From the NCBI RefSeq assembly GCF_028640845.1, contig NC_080546.1, positions 78,625,757 to 78,689,756 on the forward strand: 64,000 bases of DNA, written 5' to 3'. The notes under the pieces were generated by a model, which made no database searches, was not told where the DNA came from, and saw only the letters and a program-made list of their open reading frames with translations. This stretch comes from Ahaetulla prasina (lineage: Eukaryota; Chordata; Lepidosauria; Squamata; Colubridae). Of this stretch, positions 33,406 to 45,868 are shown in pieces. The translations under genes were made by a program, and so were the position numbers. How positions within the stretch are numbered: the stretch's first letter is position 1; the number at the start of each line of letters is the position of its first letter.

Positions 33406-34145
33406 TGAGCTCAGTGCTCTTTAGATTCTTCCAGGCTTCCAAGTTGATGTCCTGATCAATCAACAAACCTCGTTAGGAAAAAGTAATAATGCCATGTTCT
33501 CACCCACACACTCCTACTTTTTGGGGAAGTCAGTTTATTCCACAGTTGCAAGTGAGACCCTGTTTGTATTGCCCACTGGCTACAGAAGTAATAAATCTGA
33601 TTATATGACAGGGCCTTTTGGGTCAGGAATGTCTTCTTATTTTCAACAATTAAGGAAACAAAAGGCAGCTTGTTAACAGACCTGCTTCTTTTGCTGGCTC
33701 CTATGGGGGGGGGCAGACTCCTTCCATCAGGCTTTCTGTGGCGGTGGATGGGTGGGGGGTGTTCCCCCAGCAGACCAGGAAAGAGAAATCGTGACAGAAT
33801 TGGGAGCAGCAGGAGGGGAGGACGTGTGGGGAGAGTGACTGGGAAGGGGTCAGCCTCTTTTACGTTTCCTGTAGATTCCCGAGGGCATTTCCTATTCATT
33901 TCCCTCCTCTCTATCCTTCATTGCTGTGCATTGAGATTTTGATCCCCAAGAAAGCACAGCAGATTTACACAGACGAAAGATTCTCCTCGTCTCCTTCTCG
34001 CATCCACGGTTAGTCCAGCTCACCATCCTAGACCGTGTTCACAAGGTATGGTGAAAAAAAAAAAAAGTCAAGATGCTGCAGCCACAATGGTGCAATGGAA
34101 GCTCTGCGCAATTCACATAAAAACCAGGCAGAGATTTGATTGCAC
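33406..34145. other. No gene recognised
   Basis: Unassigned sequence. It has GC-rich purine-rich patches at 33700-33850 and frames on both strands without family resemblance. Confidence 0.5.
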
Positions 34146-34371
34146 CATTGGTGAAATCCAATTTTTTTTTTACGACCGGTTCTGTGGGCATGGGTTGGTG
34201 GGCGTGGCAGGGGAAGGATACTGCAAAATCCCCATTTCCTCCCCACTCCTGGGGGAAGGATATTGCAAAATCTCCATTCCCACCCCACTCTGGGACTAGC
34301 CAGAGGTGGTATTTGCCGGTTCTCTGAACTACTCAAAATTTCCGCTACCGGTTCTCCTGATTTCACCCCTG
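34146..34371 (+). mobile_element. hAT-type element, family A
   Basis: Starts CATTGGTGAAATCCAA and ends CTGATTTCACCCCTG. The flanks do not give a convincing 8-bp duplication. Confidence 0.82.
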
Positions 34372-34734
34372 CTAGACACCCATCAAATGCAGTCAATGCG
34401 AGGCAGGGTCATGGAAAGATCGAAGTCACACCTAGAAACACCTGTAGATTTTTCCCTACATGGAATAGCAGTTTCATAGTCTTCTGGTCCATACCTACTG
34501 ATTTCAAAGACCATTGCTATAGTACCCTAAACAGTATACCTTAATATATGGTTGACATAGTTTTGTCTTTCGTTGTTTTGGAGAATGAAAAAAGAAAGCT
34601 GTATTATCAAAGAATTCAAGTGAAGCATCTCCTAAATCAGCCAAAATAAGTAAGCAATATGGCTGATAACGGAACGCAGTGGCTATGTAACCATGTGACT
34701 GGGGGATCAAAAGACAGAAACTCACTAACAATGT

Positions 34735-34795
34735 CCTGCTGGAGCAGGGTTGGACTGGATGACCTCCAGATCCCTTCCAGCCTTGGATTATCCTC
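34735..34795 (+). mobile_element. CR1 terminal fragment
   Basis: GGGTTGGACTGGATGACCTC followed by CAGATCCCTTCCAG. Confidence 0.75.
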
Positions 34796-34844
34796 TGAAG
34801 CTGCATCTAGTGCCAGGTTTGTAGTCCTTCCTTCCTCTCCTTTT

Positions 34845-34897
34845 TCCTTCCTTCCTTCCTTCCTTCCTTCCTTCCTTCCTTCCTTCCTTCCTTCCTT
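34845..34897. repeat. (CTTC)n microsatellite
   Basis: A pure tetranucleotide run. Confidence 0.95.
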
Positions 34898-34932
34898 TTC
34901 TTTCTCTCACTCTCACTATCTCTCAAATGAAT

Positions 34933-35010
34933 CCCCCCCATTTTTTGCCTACACCCCCCATTTTTTGCCTACACCCCTCATTTTTTGCCTACACCCCCCA
35001 TTTTTTGCCG
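34933..35010. repeat. 20-bp tandem repeat, about four units
   Basis: Four copies of a CCCCATTTTTTGCCTACA-type unit. Confidence 0.92.
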
Positions 35011-35019
35011 AGCAGGCTT

Positions 35020-35145
35020 CAGTTTTTTTACCTTTTAAAAAATGCTTTTAAAAGGTTACCAAAAAAGGCTCTGATGATCCCAGCTAAATTGCCTGATCGT
35101 CAGAGGCTTTTTTTTTAACCTTTTAAAAGCATTTTTTTACAACCT
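35020..35145. mobile_element. hAT family B fragment
   Basis: The TTTTAAAAAATGCTTTTAAA and TGATCGTCAGAGGC hairpin blocks of family B, without ends. Confidence 0.7.
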
Positions 35146-35289
35146 CTTTGGCCTATAATAGGATCTGGTTGTCCCTTCCAGATCCTATTATATTCTAAAA
35201 AACAAACAAACTCATTGAGTTCCCAGGCTTCAGACAAAACTCGATTGCCCCAATCGGTCTTCCTTTCATCAACCTACATTTTTTTCTCC

Positions 35290-35440
35290 CCTCCTTAAGC
35301 TTCATCCCTGGAAGCTTTCAAGAAGAGACTGGGCTGCCATCTGTCAGAGTGTAGGGTCTCCTGCTTGGGGTGGGGTGGGGTGGATGGGGAGGGTTGGACT
35401 AGATGACCTCCAAGGTCCCTTCCAACTCTGTTAATCTGTG
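35290..35440 (+). mobile_element. CR1 3' end abutting the KDR CpG island
   Basis: GAAGCTTTCAAGAAGAGACT then GGGTTGGACTAGATGACCTC and AAGGTCCCTTCCAAC, the CR1 terminus. Confidence 0.88.
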
Positions 35441-36010
35441 AATAATCTCTGTGTCCGGAAAGGATGAGAACCGCTCTCCGACCTCAAACAAATGGCTGGA
35501 AGGTCTGTTAGAAAAGGACGCCCGATCTGAGATGTCCGGACTCCAGGTAGTCCCCCCTCCCCCCGCCTCGGGACGGTCTGGAGAAAGGGGGACGGGGGCG
35601 GAGCTTCCCCGTCAAGCTCCTCCCCCTTCCGAAACAAGAAGCGCTCGGCCGACGCTCTGCTGGATCAAACGCCTCTCGTCCGGCCGCTGGAAGAAGAAGA
35701 AGCGCCTCGCCCGGCCTTTAGCGCTCCTTGGGGAATCCGATCCGCGGGGATCTGATCCTCGGGGATCCCGCCGCTCAGGGTTCGGCTGAAATCCGCCGCC
35801 GCTTCGGCTGGAAGGCTCGTTCCGTCCCCTTGAGAGCCGAAACGCGATGGAGTTGGCGGCGGGAGCCGGGCTGCTTCTCGCGCTGTGCTTCGCTGCCGAG
35901 CCCTGCCTGGGGGATTCGGGTAAGGGGCGTCCGTGGAGACCGTGATCCGGGTTTGGGGAAGCGGCGGTGTCAAGGGAGGAAAACCACCGGGAAGGGTCGG
36001 TCCCTTCTGT
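35440..36010 (+). promoter_or_regulatory. CpG-rich KDR promoter and 5'UTR region
   Basis: Base composition changes sharply here to GC-rich with many CpG dinucleotides, unlike the AT-rich flanks. A GC box (GGGGGCGGAG) lies near 35594, about 250 bp before the start codon, and there is no convincing TATA box. Known mammalian KDR promoters are TATA-less and Sp1-dependent, which agrees. The CR1 fragment just upstream ends at about 35440, marking the left limit. The transcription start is not visible directly. Confidence 0.7.
35847..35919 (+). CDS. KDR: KDR exon 1 (signal peptide)
   Basis: The 73 coding bases give residues 1-24 plus one base of codon 25. The product starts MELAAGAG, followed by a Leu/Ala/Cys/Phe hydrophobic core and a plausible signal-peptidase site near CLG-DS. 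The start ATG sits in AACGCGATGG, with a G at +4 but no purine-optimal -3 context. The donor is G|GTAAGG at 35920, phase 1. The short signal-peptide exon in a CpG island followed by a long first intron matches the vertebrate KDR layout. I chose this ATG because it is the only one in frame with exon 2 that gives a signal peptide. Confidence 0.93.
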
Positions 36011-39000
36011 CCCCGCTGGACTCCGGGATCAGATCGATCCGGCTGGATTGGGTTGGGTTGGAATAGGCTCTTCATAGCTGGATCCAAGGATCCGATCGAT
36101 CTGGGTGGATTGGGTGGGAATAAGCTCTCCATAGCTGGACGCAGGGATCGTATCCATCTGGGTGGATTGGATTGGAATAGGTTCTCCATAACTGGATCCA
36201 GGGGATCGTATCGATCTGGGTGGATTGGGTGGGAATAGGCTCTCCACCGCCGGACCCAGGGATCCGATCGATCGATCGATCGGGTGGATTGGATTGGAAT
36301 AGGCTCTCCATAGCTGGACCCAGGGATCGTATCGATCTGGGTGGATTGGATTGGAATAGGTTCTCCATAACTGGATCCAGGGGATCATATCGATCTGGGT
36401 GGATTGGGTGGGAATAGGCTCTCCACCGCCAGACCCAGGGATCCGATCTAAGAGGCTGGGTTTGGTTGGAATAGGCTCTCCATAGCTGAACCCAGGAATC
36501 CGATCGATCCGGTAGGGTTGGGTGGGAATAGATTGTCTATAACTGGACCCAGGGATCCGATCGATCTGGGTGGATTGGGTGGGAATAGGCTCTCCATAGC
36601 TGGACTCAGATATCGGATTGATCTGGCCGGGTTGGGTTGGAATAGGCTCTCCATAGCTGGACCCAGGGATCGGCTCGATGAGTCGGGTTGGAATAGGCTC
36701 TCCACGAGCTCCACGAACTGCATAGCCTGATGCCCACCGGGAGAGCGACTGGAGATCCTCCCGCACTCCTGGTCCTTCTCTGGTTTTTTTCCTTCTTCTT
36801 TACTTTTATTTTATCAATGGTGATGCTGTTTTCATTGTCACTGCGGTCTTACGCCGCCAAGGGTTCACCCCTTGTGAGATGGCCGGCTGTATGAATTTGC
36901 TAGCTAGCTAAATAAATGACAGGTAAATCCTCAGCTTACAACAGTTCACTTAGTGACTTTTCCAAGTTATAACAGCACCGGAACAAAAAATAACTTCCGG
37001 TTTCTTTTCGCGCTTATGACCATGGCAGCATCCCTCTGGTCACGTGATTAACTTGGCCGTTAACTGAACTTGGATTAAGTTCACGTGCTTGGCCGTTGAC
37101 TCATATTTATGACGTTGGCAGTCTTCCCCTTTTGCAACCTTCTGACAAGCGTAGTCAGTGGGGAAGCCGGTTGCCACAGTTGTTATGTTTAATCGCCACA
37201 GTTGTTATGTTTAATCGCTTAACAACCACCTTGCTAACTTCACATCTGCAGCGATTAAACATAACAACTGTGGCGAGACAGTTCGTAAAATGGGGCAAAA
37301 CTCACTTATCACGTGTCTCACTTAGCAACAGAAATGTGGGGCTCAATTGCGGTCGTAAGCTGAGGACTACCTTTACTCTAAAGGGACGGAAGACTCAGGG
37401 ATGAAGCTCCCACAACTTCTGAAGTAGAACTTCTGTTCTACTGGTTGATTGTCCTCACTGTCAGAAAGTTTCTGTTTATTTCCAGGTTGAATCTCTCCTT
37501 GTTCAGTTTCCATCCATTATTCCTTGTCTGGCCTTGGAAAATAGCTTGTCCCCCCTCCCTCCTCTCTGTGGTAGCCTCCCAAATATTGGAAGACTGCTAT
37601 CACGTCTCCCCTGGTCCTTCACTTGACTAGCCATGCCCAGTTCCACATTGGAGGTAGTAGATGGAAGGAGAAAGGAAAGGAGATGTTCACTTTGGAGTTA
37701 ATGAAAGAAAAGTGTAGACATTCTGGATTGTAATCCCTTGAAGGAAAAAAATAATAGTCTCTCCCTTGCACAGCGACTGGAGGCACTTTTGAAGCGATAC
37801 AAGATAAAGGAAACAATTAAAAGGTCGACAATGCTTATTTGCAGATTTTATGGGGGTCTGTAGCAGTGGAATTGAGGTTGCACGAAATACCTTGCAAATC
37901 TACTGCTGGTTATTTTGGAGACCAGTGGAAGCACAGCTAACAGTCGTTTGGGGCCAAATATTGGTGTCCCAAATCTCATATAATTACCATTGTGCTGTGA
38001 AATATGGGAGTTGTAATCCAGGGCATTTAGAGTACACCAGTTAAAGGGAAGTGTACTTTTGTTTCCTTTTATTTGTGGTTTCAGACCAATAAAACCAAAT
38101 CCAACATTTAAAATGTGGAAGAATCAACCAACCAATGAACTTCAAACAATGAGTAAAGAGATAGCATTTTTGCCTGCGAAGATTCCTATTACAATTGCTA
38201 TGTAGACGTAAATGTTAGAAGTTGAAGGAGCATTAGAATAGAATAGAATAGAATAGAATAGAATAGAATAGAATAGAATAGAATTTTTTATTGGCCAAGT
38301 GTGATTGGACACACAAGGATTTTGTCTTGGTGCATATGCTCTCAGTGTACATAAAAGAAAAGATAGGTTCATCAAGAATCATAAGGTACAACACTTAATG
38401 ATAGTCATAGGGTACAAATAAGCAATCAGGAAACAATATCAATATAAATCGTAAGGATACAATCAACAAAGTTACAGTCATACAGTCATAAGAGGAAGGA
38501 GATGGATGATGGGAATGATAAGAAGATTAATAGTAGTGCAGATTTAGTAAATAGTTTGACAGTGTTGAGGGAATTATTTGTTTAGCAGAGTAATGGCGTT
38601 CAGGAAAAAAGTGTTCTTGTGTCTAGTTGTTCAGGTGTGAGTGCTCCGTAGCTTCGTTTTGAGGATAGGAACTGGAACAATTTATGTCCAGGATGTGAGG
38701 GGTCTGTAAATATTTTCACAGCCCTCTTTTTGATTCGTGCAGTATATAGATCCTCAATGGAAGGCAGGTTGGTAGCCCTTGTTTTTTTCTGCAGTTCTAA
38801 TTATTGTCTGAAGTCTGTGTCTGTTTTGTTGGGTTGCAGAACCAAACCAGACAGTTATAGAGGTGCAGATGACAGACTCAATAATTCCTCTGTAGAACTG
38901 GATCAGCAGCTCCTTGGGCTGCTATATACCTGAATAGTATTACTATTGTTATTAGTATGGTGTATAAAGTAAATTGACCCACACAGTACACTGTTCGCTA

Positions 39001-40377
39001 AGCACTTATGTATGCCAAAGAAAAAACTAGAAATAAAATTAAAAGAGATAGGACTATTATCCACTTTCTATAACCCATAGGCAACGCTAGAAATTTGGCA
39101 GCCTTTATAGCCTCAGTTAGATCTTGCAGAAGCAAAATTGTAACCTTTTGTTCAGAAAGGCGATGAATATTTCTGATAATTGGATTTATGAACACCAGAT
39201 GCCATAGGAGGTACAAGGGGCATGTAACAATGTTTAGACTACTCGCTCAACCTCTGTTTCTGAGGAGGCACACTTACGTTTGCAATACAAAAGACTAATA
39301 TACTTCATAGTAGTTGGTGTGCCAAATGAACCCAAGGATAGCATCTCTTACCAAAATAAGTAGGAGATTAGAGAGCAAGCCAGTAATTGTCCATGGAGAA
39401 TCTACAAATGTACCATAATAGGGATGGATGACTTTGGCCCTGTCATTCTACAGATCTAATTCCCAAATTCTCTGTTGAAGTTTGATTAAAGGTTTATCCG
39501 GGCTGAGAAACAAAGTTATCTGGAGTGAGAACTACAATATGAGCAGGGAGTTGGATCAGTGGTGAAATCCAAATTATTTTGCTACTGGTTCTGTGGGCGT
39601 GGCTTGGTGGGCATGGCATTCCCTCCCTATTCCTGGGGGAAGGATATTGCAAAATCCCCATTCCCACCCCACTCTGGGGCCAGAGGTGGTATTTGCCAGT
39701 TCTCTGAACTACTCAAAATTTCCGCTACCGGTTCTCCAGAACCTGTCAGAACCTGCTGAATTTTACCCCTGGGTTGGACTAGAAGATTTCCAGAGTCCAA
39801 GGACAGAGTCCCTTCCAACTCTGTTATTCTGTTATATGCTAGATCAGAAGGCGATGATGGAACACCGGGTTATAAGGAAATGCACATTTTGTGGCTTCTA
39901 TTCTGTGAATCCGACTCTTCAGTTCTGTCCAATAGAATTTTTGTTCCCACAGAAATTGGGATTTCCAGTTGTCTTCAGTCCTGCAAAACGTGATCATGAC
40001 AAGGGGAATAAACAAATGCGCTGCTTGTTCTTAGTAGTTCTTTACAACAGTAGAAGATTAATATGTAAACTTCACGATGATAGTAAGACAGTAATCAATA
40101 TCCATATTCTTCATTTCCAAGTAAACAAAGGTCAATGTTATAAACTAGTTTGATTGAAACCAAAGCGAAATTTGGACCATGCCACAGGCCAAAAACAAGG
40201 AAAAGTCTTAGCTGCATCTAGTTGCCAGCACTATTTTTCTATTTGGGGAGCAGTGTGCGTAAGAAGAATGGGGAAAAAAAATAGCATAGGGAAGAAAGGA
40301 TGAATCAGTCCTTTTTTTAGGCTACTCGATTCTTTCTATCACAGACAGGTTACTGATTATATAAATAGCTATCATAT

Positions 40378-40437
<60 letters not shown>

Positions 40438-43400
40438 TTGTCAAACACAACAATATATATATAACTATAAGCCTGAAATAACCATACGAATTGGATACAA
40501 TCAAAAGGAACATTAGGACAGGAACGGTAGGCACGCTGGTGCTCTTATGCACGCCCCTTACAGACCTCTTAGGAATGGGGTGAGGTCAATAGTAGATAGT
40601 TTTTGGTTAAAGCTTTGGGGATTTTAATCAATATTTAATTTGTCATATATTCATGTGTATGTATGTATGTGTGTTATTGTCAATTCAAGGTAAGGAAGGA
40701 GTGGAGTTGTATGAAAATAGCAAAACTTCGATGCTGCCAAGAATGTGAAGGGCTAAAGATTGTTTCAGGTGCTTTCTATGCCTTGTGTAGCAAGTAATTA
40801 TGCTGTGTAGGGGAGAGATGCATTGTTAGTGTGGTAGGTAGAGACTCAAAATGTCTTTGGAGATTCTCAGCCATCCAGACTATGGGTGTCCCAACGGTGC
40901 TTTTTCAAGAGGCAACTGGACTTTCATTGTTTTTTCTTGAAGACGTTTCACTTCTCATCCAAGAAGCTGCTTCACTTCTTGGATGAAAAGTGGAACGTCT
41001 TCAAGGAAAAACAAAGAAAGTCCAGTTGCCTTTTCAAAAAAAAGCACCTTTGGGGTAGAAACTCAGTGAATGCTTGTATAGGGTTTCCTGCCTAAGCAGG
41101 GGTTGGACTAGAAGACCTCTAAGGTCCCTTCCAACTCTGTTAGTCTGTTTTTTGTTTACAAATTTTCTTGAAATGAATAATGGAGAATGTGGGTTTCTTT
41201 TTTATTACTAGGCTAAGCCCCCAAAAATCCACTTGTAATGACTAAGACAATTCTGAGTCCTATTAAAATTCTACTGCCAAATAAACATATAGAGATGGCA
41301 TCTGTACATAAGCCCCATTAAAATCAGTCTGATCAAATCTTTACCACGGTCATAAACCATCATAGTGAAATCAATAAGACATTCATATGCTCATGTGTTA
41401 GGGGGACGCGGTGGCTCAGGGGCTAGGACGTTGAGCTTGTCGATTGAAAGGTTGGCAGCTCAGCGGTTCAAATCCCTAGTGCTGCCGTGTAACGGGGTGA
41501 GCTCCCGTTACTTGTCCCAGCTTCTGCCAACCTAGCAGTTTCGAAAGCACGTAAAAATGCAAGTAGAAAAAATAGGGACCACCTTTGGTGGGAAGGTAGC
41601 AGCGTTCCATGCACCTTTGGCGTTGAGTCATGCCGGCCACATGACCATGGAGATGTCTTCGGACAGCACTGGCTCTTCGGCTTTGAAACGGAGATGAGCA
41701 CCGCCCCCTAGAGTTGGCAACAACTAGCACGTATGTGTGAGGGGAACCTTTACCTTTATCTTTACTATGCTCATGTGTAGGAATGGCTGATAATTACTTA
41801 TGATGTGGGATTTGGACTGATGCATAAACAAGTTGAGTTCATTGGGGCTTGTTAGGGAACACGCATGTCTTGGACTGTAGACTTACATAAGTAAAAGCCA
41901 AAAATATTCAGTACAGAATAGATTATTTTAAATTACTGTACGTGTTTCAAATAGCCCAGAAACTCTCCAAGAAGAAATATTTCTCTTGGGGCATTTAATA
42001 ATATATGGTGGGGTGTTTGCTTCCAAAGAACATTCGTGACAGGAATCCATTTAGCATGAATGGAAATGATGATTATGGTCATTCCAGAATTAAGCCCTTG
42101 CCTGAAAAACAAATCGAAACTTTTTGTAACTCCTTTCAACTGAAGTAAAATGTTGGAAAGAAATTACATAACGGTGCTTAGGAATCTCTTTGAGTCAGCA
42201 AGTTCACTCTTCAAAAAACTGATTGGAATGTGACCAACTTTGAAAATGAGTCATATGTGTCCAATAGCGTCAAGGGAAAAATATCTAGAACATTTTCCCT
42301 CAGAGCCTCTCAGAGGTGGGATTCAATTTTTTTTTACTACCGGTTCTCTGGGCGTGGCTTTGTGGGTGTGGCTTTGTGGGCGTGACATGGCTTTGTGGGT
42401 GTGGCTTTGTGGGCGTGGCAGTAGAAGGATGCTGCAAAATCTCCCTTCTTTCCCCACTCCAGGGGAAGATTATTGCAAAATCCCCATTTCCTCCCGGTCA
42501 GCTGTAACTCGGGAGGCAGAGAATAGATGGGGGCTGGGCCAGCCAGAGGCGGTATTTACCAGTTTTCCGAACTACTCAAAATTTCCGCTGCTGGTTCGCC
42601 AGAACTGGTCAGAGCCTGCTGAATACCACCTCTGGAGCCTCCCTATAGGAAAGGAAGTTGGACAGTGGGTCAGGGTGCTGCAAAATATTCTAGTCCAACC
42701 CCCCCACACACACCCACAAGCAGACCCTACATGATTTCTGACAGGGCAGTCCAGTCTCTTTTTGAAAGCCTCCAGTAATGAATCTCCCACAATTTCTGAA
42801 GGCAACTTCTGTCCATTGGGTTGATTGCTCTCACTGTCAGCCTTCCATCCTTTATAAGGTAGGTAAAATGAGGACCCAGATTGTTGGGGGGGGCAATAAG
42901 TTGACTTTGTAAAAATATACAAATAGAATGAGACTATTGCCTTATACACTGTAAGCCGCCCTGAGTCTTCGGAGAAGGGCGGGGTATAAATGTAAACAAA
43001 AAAAAAACAAAAAAAAAATTTCTCCTTATTTTCAGGTTGAAACTCTCCTTGTTCAGTTTCCATCCATTATTCCTTGTCTGGCCTTCAGGTGCTTTGGAAA
43101 ATAGCTTGATCCCCTTCCTCCTCTTTGTGGCAGCCCCTCAAATATTGGAAGACTGCTATCTTGTTTCCCCTGGTCCTTCTCTTCTCTTCACTAGACTAGC
43201 CATGCCCAGTTTCTTCAGCCATTCTTCATATGTTTTAGCCTCCAGTCCCCTAATCATCTTGGTTGCTCTTCCCTGCACTTTTTCTAGAGTTTCAACATCT
43301 TTTTTATAGTGTGGTGATCAAAATTGGACGCAGTATTCTAGGTGTGATCTTAATAAGGCTTTATGGACTGGTGTTAGTACCTCACTTGACGTTGATTGTA

Positions 43401-45772
43401 TCCCTCTGTTAATGCAAGTTAGGATTGCATTGGCTTTTTTGGCTGGCGCCGCACGCTGCTGGCTCATATTTAATTGGTTGTCCACTAAGACTCCAAAATG
43501 CCTCTCACTGCTGTGTGATGGATAGGTGATGGATGGAGGAGTATGATGTCAGCCTCACATCTTTTGCATGTGCATTGGCCTCACACAAATGAGGCAAATA
43601 GGGTGGATCTTGCATTGTGATGCTCTCTCTTACTTTTTTACTAGCCCCCATGCACCCACTGGGAAATGCTGCTGTAGAGCATGTTCCTTTTTCTTAAGTT
43701 AAATAGAAAAGACAAAGGAAAACCACACCAAACATTGTAAAAGAAGGGAAAAAAAACAACTAAAAATCAAAAGCCCATCTATGCATCTAAAGTTGCACGG
43801 CAAGCATTTCAATGAAAGAAGAACTTTGGTCCATACTGATCCAATTGTTTCGTGCTTTCTTGTAAAATCCTTCCATTACAGAGTGGCCGCGGATACGTTC
43901 TTTGGAAGCCTTCCAAGCAAATTTAATTAATTTGATCAAGGGAGCAAATTATGGTTTTCTGTTTAAACGACGGGGACATTGAAGTCACGCCTGAGAAAAA
44001 TGAGATCATTATTAAAGCCGAGTTCACCGTAATTTCAATGCGCATATCCTTTAGCTGGACCTTGAAGCTAGAAGTGCAACCAAACAGGAACTCCACCCCA
44101 GCTGTATGAATTGTAGAGTTGAGTTGCTAGCTCCTGAACATCTGCCCATTCTTCCTGTTATGATAGCACTCATGAATTTCAGTCTGATGTTTCATGCTTC
44201 ACAATTTAACCCTTTCAATGGACGAATCGGCATTTTCCCTTGGATGGTATTATTTAGCCTCCTCCCCAATTTATTTGCTGACTTAATTTAGACAACAATG
44301 TTAGGTAGACAAATTAGTCTATCAAGTCTAATCCACAACAGCTTCCCATGCCTTCAGTTATAATTTGATCATAATCCATTGCGGCAGTAAAAAAGCAAGA
44401 TATATCTATTTTTTCTAGCTTTGTAGACCAATTTCCCAAACTTACACATTTTGAATGCAGTTTTGTAATTCTGAAAGGCAGCATTCATTAAAAGCATGCA
44501 GTCCAAGAGATATAAGTATAGGAGTGTGTGTATGTGTTATTTATGTATGTGCCTCTCTGTCTGTCTCTCCTTGTGTGAATGTGTGTACATATATATAATG
44601 TGTGTGCATATAAATAATTTTTAAATACATTAAATGTAACAAAATAAAGGGAAAAAGAGAGAGAAAAGAAAAAGAGAAAAATGATGTGTAGAAATGAAGG
44701 ATTAAAAAAAAGAAACAAAAACGAAATTTCTAATTTCTTTGCAAAGTTATCTCTGACTTTATGACTACAAAAAAGCTTCCTTTTTTATATCATCCATTTT
44801 TTTTAATCACTGGAATCACAAATCATAAGTGCATCGTTTTGTTTGTTTCATGCAAAAACTTGTGTTGTATTAAATCTTTCCACTTTTGGGCATGTAATAA
44901 TCTCACTGTGGTTTATCTAAAACAAAATTCCATGACTTTTTCTAGATGCCTCTCCATTAATCCCAAGGGAGAAAAAAGTCTCGGGTTTCAATTGTGCTTT
45001 AGTTTATAAACAAGGAATTGCTATATTTTCATCCATAGCTAAGTTGAGGGCATGTTTCTGCAACCCAACAAGAGAGACACAGACTTCAGAGGATAATTAG
45101 AACTTCAGAAAAAATTATTGCTACCAACCTGCCTTCCATTGAGGACATGTATACTGATCAAGTCACAAAGAGGGCTGTGAAAATATTTACAGACCCCTCG
45201 TATCCTGGACATAAACTGTTTCAACTCCTACCCTCAAAACGATGCACACCAGAACAACTAGACACAAGAACAGTTTTTTCCTGAACGCCATTCCTCTGCT
45301 AAACAAATAATTCCCTCAACACTGTCAAACTATTTACTAAATCTGCGCTACTATTAATCTTCTCATCATTCCCATCACCCATCTCCTTCCACTTATGACT
45401 GTATGACTGTAATTTTGTTGCTTGTATCCTTAAGATTTATATTGATATTGATTGTTTCCTGATTACTTATTTGTACCCTGTGACTATCATTAAGTGTTGT
45501 ACCTTACAATTCTTGATGAATGTATCTTTTCTTTTATGTACACTGAGAGCGTATGCACCAAGACAAATTCCATGTGTGTCCAATTACACTTGGCCAATAA
45601 AAAATTTCTATTCTATTCTATTCTATTCTATTCTATTCTATTCTATTCTATTCTATTCTATTCTATTCTATTCTATTCTGTTCTGTTCTATTCTTTGCTA
45701 AGTTTAAGATGCACGGCCTTAAATTCTGGGAGTTGAAGTCCATGCATTTTAATAGCATATGTGTGTGTGTGT

Positions 45773-45868
<96 letters not shown>

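Noticed and set aside
32738..33466. 242-codon minus-strand frame
   Set aside because: It is antisense to the BovB ORF, and the + strand carries the recognisable protein.
1..35400. A neighbouring protein gene upstream of KDR
   Set aside because: No run of exon-like open sequence with splice signals and recognisable protein similarity was found. The longest frames are repeats.
35665..36189. 174-codon minus-strand frame over KDR exon 1
   Set aside because: GC-rich antisense frame in a CpG island that continues into the minisatellite. No family resemblance.
36029..36766. 245-codon minus-strand open frame and several others in the intron 1 minisatellite
   Set aside because: They are translations of the 57-bp tandem repeat. 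Open frames occur on both strands and follow the repeat period. No domain or splice evidence.
39593..40153. 186-codon + strand frame in intron 1
   Set aside because: It begins in an hAT element and CR1 tail. The remaining codons have no domain and the frame sits inside a KDR intron.
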